Source of the DNA: Ophiura sarsii
Lineage: Eukaryota; Echinodermata; Ophiuroidea; Amphilepidida; Ophiuridae
Reading direction: 5' to 3'
NCBI GenBank assembly: GCA_035610835.1
Contig: CM069442.1
Coordinates: 59,251,950-59,315,949, forward strand
Length of the DNA: 64,000 nt
Within the stretch, counting starts at the first letter, position 1. Every line of letters starts with the position of its first letter. Shown here one piece after another: positions 57,891-64,000 of the stretch. Below the pieces are notes generated by a model. It saw only the letters and a program-made list of their open reading frames with translations. It was not told the DNA's origin and made no database searches. The position numbers and the translations under genes are program-made.

Positions 57891-58803
57891 AATCGGAAAC
57901 TAGTACAGTTTAGTTGCAACATATTCTTGGTAACTGAATGGTAAAATGGCGTATTTTGGGCCTGAAATGAAGGTACTTTTTCACTTTTCCGATCAAATAA
58001 CCATAACTGTATTTGTCAATGTAACTTTGTCATAAATCGTTCAAATTCTATCCGGTTTTTAAAAGTAATTATCGAAATATATTTGATTGCATTTTAAATG
58101 TATTTTAAAAAGGCTGTAGCCTCGTGTAAGTACACAATGACGTCACGGGTAGGGACGACGATTATACTGCCGATAGTGTTGGAAATGCGCAGAAATGGAT
58201 AACGGAAGGCTACGATTCGGTTGGTTGCACTGCTGAACAGGGATAGCACTGGATCAAAAATGTGAGAGGTCCCATAAATTTTTTCAGGACCCCGTAGGAC
58301 TTCAAAAACAAATTTAAGGGGTCCCCCCCCCCCACAAGAAATTGAGGGGTCCTGAAGTTTTGGTATTTGTTAATTTTACTTTTTTACGGACAGTTTTAAT
58401 GAATTTATATTGTGATTGTGAGCAAAGGATGGATTTGTAATTTACAGAGTTTTCATTTCCTTACATGTTGAATTTAAGGGGTCCCTTCAGTTTTGATCGG
58501 GATCCGCAAGTCTTTCCAATTTGAAACCTGAAGCGTCACTATTAGAAAGTGAGAGGTCTAGGACGCGCAGACGCGTCAGAATGCGACCCCTGCTGGTGAA
58601 ACAGTGCACTACGCATATGGCGACTGGCCCTTGTGTGTCATACAAGATATAAAAGGTTAAATCTTGAAAAGTTGACCATGTACGTTGGTTGTGCATATTT
58701 CCTCAGTTGACGGACATCAATTACTTGAAACAAAACCAACTGGGGGTAATTTTGATCAATATCAGGGTCTGGAGAACTGTCCGAACCGAATGTGTAACAG
58801 TTG
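57891..58803. other. Intergenic sequence
   Basis: A perfect CRE palindrome TGACGTCA lies at about 58139-58146. Repeated AAGGGGTCCC/GGGGTCCTGAAG words occur at 58310-58480. No gene. Confidence 0.4.
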
Positions 58804-59162
58804 CAGTGGCGGATACAGGGGGCGGGCGTCCCCCGTAACATTTTACAATAAACCTTTTTTGTGTACGCGCCCCCCGTAAAATTTTACAATATTCATTTTT
58901 TGTGTACCACTTTACCTTTTTCAGAGACATAGGTAGGTTCCGTCGGTACATTTGCCACTTGTACTGCGATTTTTTTTTGTGCCAGTTTTGGGACAACCAC
59001 ATCGCTACTCCCACCGCCCCCCCCCCCCTCCCCCCCCCCCCCCCCCCCCCCCACTTAGCAGAATTTCACGAGCTGACGGACCTTTTACAATTTTTTTTGG
59101 TGTACCAATTTAAAAATAAAATGGTCATCCCCCCGTAAATTTTAATCCTGGATCCGCCACTG
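58804..59162. mobile_element. MITE with CAGTGGCGGATACAGG ends, copy 2
   Basis: Same ends and internal order as 29904-30274 (CCCGTAACATTTTACAATA .. GTACCACTTTACCTTTTTCA .. GGGACAACCACATC). Flanks AGTTG and GGTTG fit a 5-bp duplication with one change. Confidence 0.85.
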
Positions 59163-59245
59163 GGTTGTAAGCGTTATAAAAACAGTCATAAAATGTCATG
59201 AAACTCGAAAAAGGACAACATTTCACATTATTCAGGTAGCCTTAA

Positions 59246-59938
59246 GGGGGGGGGGGGGGGGGACTTAAGGAAGTTTTTGATTTGATTTTTTGCATTTTGT
59301 GAGTGCTGTAATTATTGAACTATTAATCAAATGCATATAAAAGTATACATTTTTGGAAAGGAAATGGATCAGAGAATCCAAATTTGGCGTCAATTTTGAC
59401 CAATAAAGTAGATTTTTTGAGACCCACATTTTTTTTTGAACAAAGCTAACAAAAATAATTTTGAGTAAAAAATGGCCAAATCACTTGATAATGATGTTTT
59501 AAAGACACTAATAAAGGGCCATTTTTTTTTTTTTAAAACCTTATCTAATATTTTTGGAAATTGTTACCAAAAAGTGCCAAAAAACGTGGAAAAAAAGGAT
59601 TTTTTTTTTACACTTTTTTGTCAAAATTTCAAAAAATATGGATTAGGTTCAACAACAAAAAATCGTCCCTTCATTAGTGTCTTTACATTATCATCAAGTG
59701 ATTTGGGCATTTTTAACTCAAAATTATGTTTGTTAGCTTTGTTCAAAAAAATTGGGTCAAAAAAGTGATTTTTTGTGATTTTCTCAAAAAATCAACATTT
59801 TGTTCAAAATTGATGTCAAATTAGGATTCTCTGATTCATTTCCTTTCCAAAAAAGTATACTTTTATATACATTTGAGTCATGGTTCAATAATTACAGCAC
59901 TAACAAAATTCAACCAAAAACTTCCTTTAGTCTCCCCC
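59246..59938. mobile_element. Long inverted-repeat element flanked by TTAA
   Basis: Arms of about 195 bp (59246-59440 and 59745-59938) share GGAAGTTTTTG, GTGCTGTAATTATTGAAC and AAAAGTATAC.TTTT. TTAA flanks both ends (59242-59245 and 59939-59942). The middle is A/T homopolymer-rich and has an open frame at 59472-59768 without motifs. Confidence 0.75.
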
Positions 59939-59999
59939 TTAATGTGTTGAATTACAAAAATCAAGGAGAGCCCTCCTAACAATTAATATGCGCTTCAGG

Positions 60000-60660
60000 A
60001 GGCCATTCAATAGGTCATTTTTACTGAGTGTTTTGGGTTCCAAGTTGTGTTAAGTGCTTAATAAATATATGTTGGATTGGGCTGGGATGTGGTAAATAAG
60101 AAGGGGATGGATTGTCAAAATGGCCCATTTGGAGGTTTCCAGTGTTATGGGTTCTGAGTTGTTTATTAAAGTGCTTAGGTTGGGGAGTTGTGGTGAATAA
60201 AAAGGGGGCTGGTTGACAAAATAGAATTTTTTGATGGTTCCCAGTGACATCTTGATGGTTCCCAGTGTTTGAGGTTAAAAAACTGGGAATCACCTAAGTG
60301 ACACTGGGAATCACCTTAATGACACTGGGAATCACCTAAATGACAACTGGGAATCACCTAAATGACACTGGGAATCACCTAAATGACACTGGAATCACCT
60401 AAATGACACTGGGAATCACCAAAAACAGGTTTTGTCAACCCGCCCTTGCGCTCATTCACTACATCCCTAACCAATTTCCCAAACTATATATTTATTGACC
60501 GCTTAAACCACTCGAAACCTAAGACACTGGGAACAACCAAATTGACACCGAGAACAACCAAAAGATCATATTTGTCAATCCTTCATCTCCTTACGCCATC
60601 TTCCTATCTCCCTTCCATAACCCAACACCAATGACCACATACCCATCCACCAATGCCAAC
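60000..60660. repeat. Compound minisatellite in two orientations
   Basis: Seven tandem 21-bp units (ACTGGGAATCACCTAAATGAC) at 60279-60421. To the left and right, longer related units (GGTTCCCAGTG .. AAGTGCTTAATAAATATAT .. GGTTGACAAAAT) occur in opposite orientations, making the whole an imperfect inverted repeat. Short open frames here are repeat-derived. Confidence 0.75.
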
Positions 60661-60839
60661 CTCTAAAAATCTTATGGTTTTAACCCCTCAAATGATAATG
60701 GATCAATCCAAAACTTGATTTCCAATAATCAATCAGAAGCTGCTATTTGTTAGGCAAAACCAAATATATTGCGTTTTTCCTAAGTGATCCCTGTTTGATA
60801 ACGCGAATACGGTTGGCATCTATGGGTTTTTTTGATTGA

Positions 60840-61088
60840 TTGATAGATTGATTTTATTAATATTTCACACTCGTGGCCCTAAGGCCAAATTACATGAAAT
60901 TTACATGATAAAAAACATTGAAAAACAAGGCAAGGTAACTTAATTAATATAAAAGAGAATATTGCACATTATAGATAAAAAACATTAAAAATATGATATG
61001 ATATAATTTATAAAACATTGAAAAACAAGGCAAGGTAACATACTAATACTAATTAATATAAAAGAGAATATTGCACATTATAGATAAT
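60840..61088. repeat. TTGATTGATAGATTG tract and 104-bp tandem duplication
   Basis: A TTGATTGATTGATAGATTGA stretch is followed by two tandem copies of a unit containing ACATTGAAAAACAAGGCAAG (60908-61010 and 61011-61088). Possibly the end of a retroelement. Confidence 0.6.
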
Positions 61089-61241
61089 TTTTTAACTGCA
61101 TTATGTACATAGCAAATACCATTATAAAGTAGAAGTGGGTGCAGAAAAATCCTGGGCCTATTTATTTAAAAGCTGCATAAAATAGGGCACAGGACTGTTT
61201 TTGAACCTATTAGTCCTGGCTGGCAGCTGAGGTTGGGTGCC

Positions 61242-61297
61242 ATATCACACAACCATAGGTATCTTCCTGTATTGCGTTATCAAAAAAGGGATAACTA
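61242..61297. repeat. Half copy of the long palindrome
   Basis: TGCCATATCACACAACCATA .. GGTATCTTCCTGTATTG .. GGGATAACTAATAG matches the right arm of 21607-21720 and 23686-23823; the left arm is missing. Confidence 0.65.
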
Positions 61298-61393
61298 ATA
61301 GTCTCATTGTTATATCATGCATTCGATATCAAGAGTTTACCATGTTTTTTAAAATGTTTTTTACACTTTGATATATTAGTGCTATTGACTGTT

Positions 61394-61528
61394 GGCTGTC
61401 AAGCTTTAACATACTTGGACATCTTGGGGAAAGAAACAGGACTGACTGATGAGGAGATGAAAGCATGCATGAGGGACAGAGTAATATGGCGAGCCATCAC
61501 GAAGACCGATCAAGATCGACCTAAGTAA
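61394..61528 (+). pseudogene. RTE-like LINE C-terminal tail, second copy
   Basis: Reads GCQALTYLDILGKETGL, TDEEMKACMRDRVIWRAITK, nearly identical to the end of the LINE at 17210-19806 (about 19650-19760). It ends in TAA. It is a strongly 5'-truncated copy or a copied fragment, with the half palindrome about 100 bp upstream. Confidence 0.85.
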
Positions 61529-62114
61529 GGAAGTACATGTACGTAAGTATTAACAGTAGTTATATAATATATTTTTTGTTCTAGTATGATATTACAATGA
61601 GTACATGTTATTAAATTCTGCTGTCACATAATTTGTTTATTTTAGGTTTTTGGACTGTGCAAAGCAGTATAATTTTGTCTCATTGTTATATCATGTGTGC
61701 GTCCACCAACTTCTTTTACCCCCTCCTCATGGTCCCCCTCAAAATCTTCTTCGCTTCTTCTGATTGGGGCTATAGGCCACATAGGCTACATTGCAGATTT
61801 CATTTTGTTTTTTAACATTTAAATTAGGGACGGCTAAGTTGCTATTTTCTGTTGAAGCCATGTGTCTCGGATTAAAATTGATTATGAAATAACCTCTCAA
61901 CAATAATGAATAACCTGACACTTTCATTCGCAGAAACTATCGATCTGAAAAGATCTATAGATGAACATTCATTGCCCCGAGTGCTTGTGGGTTCGAGTTA
62001 CACATTGTTACGTTGATCGGGTCAGTGAATTCGTACAGGAATTTTAGTTTGAATTTCCTTATGCCCGTACCCCCATATTGAATACTGGGCTTTTCAAACC
62101 TGCGACGTCACAAC
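61529..62114. other. Intergenic sequence, nothing recognised
   Basis: Short open frames only. Confidence 0.4.
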
Positions 62115-63893
62115 CAGTGTGGTTCAATAAAACTTTGACAGTATTTCAATGCCATATTTTTCAAAATTGTGTGATTTGGTTTAATTTTTTTACATATTCC
62201 TCAAAAATATCATCTTGGCCATCTATGCTGAAAATCTCAATGTTAATAATACTATGGCGGCAAAATGATAGTTATTTGAAGAGAATCTCTCCAAATCTCT
62301 TTGTCCACAGGTAAGTCTACAGCAAGATAACATTAAATGGCATCGTCACTTTTAAGGCATAGAGCATAGACAATTACACTTCCAATCTATGAAAATCAAT
62401 AATTCTAAATAGGGTCACTTTGTTCAAATAGCGGTTATTTTGCAACCGTAAGGTTATTTGTAACGATATTTTCAGCACAGATCAGTCAGTACGCAACAGG
62501 CCGCTTTCAATGCGTGACCTTGCCGATTTCTAACCCGCTCAAAGATCGATTTCAGGATGTCAACCTTGCGCTAAAACCTTACGAGAAGTTTGTTTTCCCT
62601 GAATTAATTGAGGTAGGGTTAGCTGGCAGCCATGATGGCGAAGTAGGTGGATTGTTCGTAATTTTCTCTATAATATGATGCCAAATCTGACATATTTGGT
62701 CCACAAACAGTGATTTTATCGCTACTTTTAGAATTTAACAACTTTCGTGACTTTGCTTCTTGTAACTATTCACTTGACCGGACTAAAATTCGTACGATAT
62801 TTTAAGAGCAATTTCCGTACTACAGAATCTTAAGCTTTAATTTCATATCAAAAACATTGATGCCCGACTTCCTTTTTGATAAGAAAAACCGAGTTTGATT
62901 TTCACCGATTTTCGGTCAGAAAACGAAACTTACGATCCCCTGTTAGGCCTCGCCAACTTGATTTTTAGTTTCCCGTAACACGCCCGCGCTTCATTTTCAT
63001 GCCCGCGTTTGAATTCATTATTGAAATTTTTGGAAAAAAAATACCTTTTTCCAATGAAAACGTCCGAATTCATGCATTTTGTGTGATGAAATTGTGAAAT
63101 GTTTATTCATTTTGACCAGAATAACCTTTCTGTAAAAAAAATATCATATGTCATTGTGCAGCACAGAAAGATCGATTTCGAACCCCGAACCTCCCGCTCC
63201 CAAAGCGAACCCTTTACCATCTGTGCTATCAAGCGATTCTGAATATAAACGTGAGATTTAAACACTCGATCAACAACCCATCGACGCTACGAAATGAATT
63301 TAGATCGAGACAAGATTCGAGCAGCTATATTATAAGCATTCACTTGACCGGACTAAATAATTTTATAAAATTGTAAGCATGTTTCTAGTTACAAAAAACT
63401 ATGAATATTATGATACGATGGATAAAATTGATGCCTGATTCTTCAGAAGTGACTTTTTACCGTGAATTTGGCTTTAGTTTCGTCAAATTTTTCTTGAATT
63501 CGGGTTTTGTGTGATTGCAATAATTTGCACCGAAAATACAACATGTCATGAAGTTCACAGATAATATTAGATAATATTATTTGCATATGCCTTTTTATTA
63601 TACAATTTCATGGCAAATGTGTTTGAAATGTGTGATTATAATCATGAAAATAGCTCATTTACATCGTGCTATTACGAGGTCAACTATGACTGCGAAGCAG
63701 TATCGCTACGGGTGAGTACTTCCGGGTCGCTTTGCTGGGTTAGAAAAGGAACGGCTTTTCGCGTGGCTGCGTACTGACTGAGATGAACAAGATCGTATAG
63801 TTGATGAATATTGAAAAAGATTTTTTTTAAATCTACAGAATTTTTAAAAAAAATGGTTTCAAAAAACTGTCAACGTTATATTGAACCACCCTG
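62115..63893. mobile_element. 1.78 kb inverted-repeat element
   Basis: The left end CAGTGTGGTTCAATAAAACT and right end (reverse complement CAGGGTGGTTCAATATAACG) are inverted and followed by TTGACAG. A second inner pair is GATCAGTCAGTACGC (about 62480) and GCGTACTGACTGAGAT (about 63768). ATTCACTTGACCGGACTAAA occurs twice in direct orientation (62768 and 63338). There is no transposase frame. Target duplication unclear. Confidence 0.6.
63168..63240 (-). repeat. tRNA-Pro-like sequence
   Basis: The minus strand shows an A-box (about 63228-63215), a fully pairing 5-bp anticodon stem (TTCGC/GCGGG with G-T pairs), loop TTTGGGA (anticodon TGG, proline) and B-box GGGGTTCGAA (63186-63177). The acceptor strands do not pair, so it is a pseudogene or SINE head carried within the larger inverted-repeat element. 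Confidence 0.5.
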
Positions 63894-64000
63894 TAGATCA
63901 CCTAAAGTTATGTTTCATGTATAAAACGATGAGTAAACCCTCTAATGTTTAAAGAATATATTGTGGAATATTCTGGGATAAAATAGAATACATGTAGATC
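63894..64000. other. Right edge, nothing recognised
   Basis: No signal in the last 107 bases. Confidence 0.4.

Noticed and set aside
60279..60421. CRISPR-like array
   Set aside because: The 21-bp units are contiguous with no unique spacers, and the genome is clearly eukaryotic.

Overview
The window reads as nuclear DNA of a marine invertebrate deuterostome, most likely an echinoderm. The reasons are AT-rich gene-poor sequence, a split gene with a long intron, frequent TAGGCCTA-type words, many small inverted-repeat transposons, long G/C homopolymers and decayed RTE- and L2/CR1-type retroelements. The species assignment is inference from style only. There is no operon structure.

Two protein genes are supported, both on the minus strand. 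One is an SLC16-type (monocarboxylate transporter-like) membrane carrier in two visible exons (15285-15589 and 6003-7032). They join in frame to 444 residues across an 8.25 kb intron full of MITEs and microsatellites. The other is a one-exon C2H2 zinc-finger protein (55071-55967) with eight near-identical fingers, cut short by a TAG inside a decaying further finger.

Mobile elements make up most of the rest. A 5'-truncated, frameshifted RTE-like LINE lies at 17210-19806, with a second tail piece at 61394-61528. L2/CR1-like reverse transcriptase pieces lie at 22003-22371 and 24593-24886. A possible Penelope-like (GIY-YIG) tail lies at 46769-46960. More than fifteen non-autonomous DNA elements fall into families with TTAA, TTA, TAA, TA or 5-bp target duplications. 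tRNA-like SINE heads lie at 2748, 4933, 5398 and 63168.

The centre is dominated by a diverged, mosaic segmental duplication: copy A (25916-33414) and copy B (41827-52944). Differences between the copies expose the empty target sites of several MITEs. Within and between the copies a module of about 240 bp occurs nine times, with an inverted CCAAT-like word and a TATA-like word at fixed spacing. It may be the remains of a tandem gene or promoter family, and no coding potential is preserved across copies. Copy B also carries, on the minus strand, three regularly spaced (54-55 bp) hairpins of the replication-dependent histone 3'-end type, with no histone gene nearby. That is the most unexpected signal here.

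Other structures of note are an array of TATCGnnCGATA palindromes (21356-21600) and a tandem-duplicated palindrome unit interrupted by a 1.43 kb insertion with a 13-bp target duplication (21601-24345). There is also a large fold-back element (45964-46738), an inverted minisatellite (60000-60660) and a 1.78 kb inverted-repeat element at the right end (62115-63893). All family assignments were made by eye; no database search was run.
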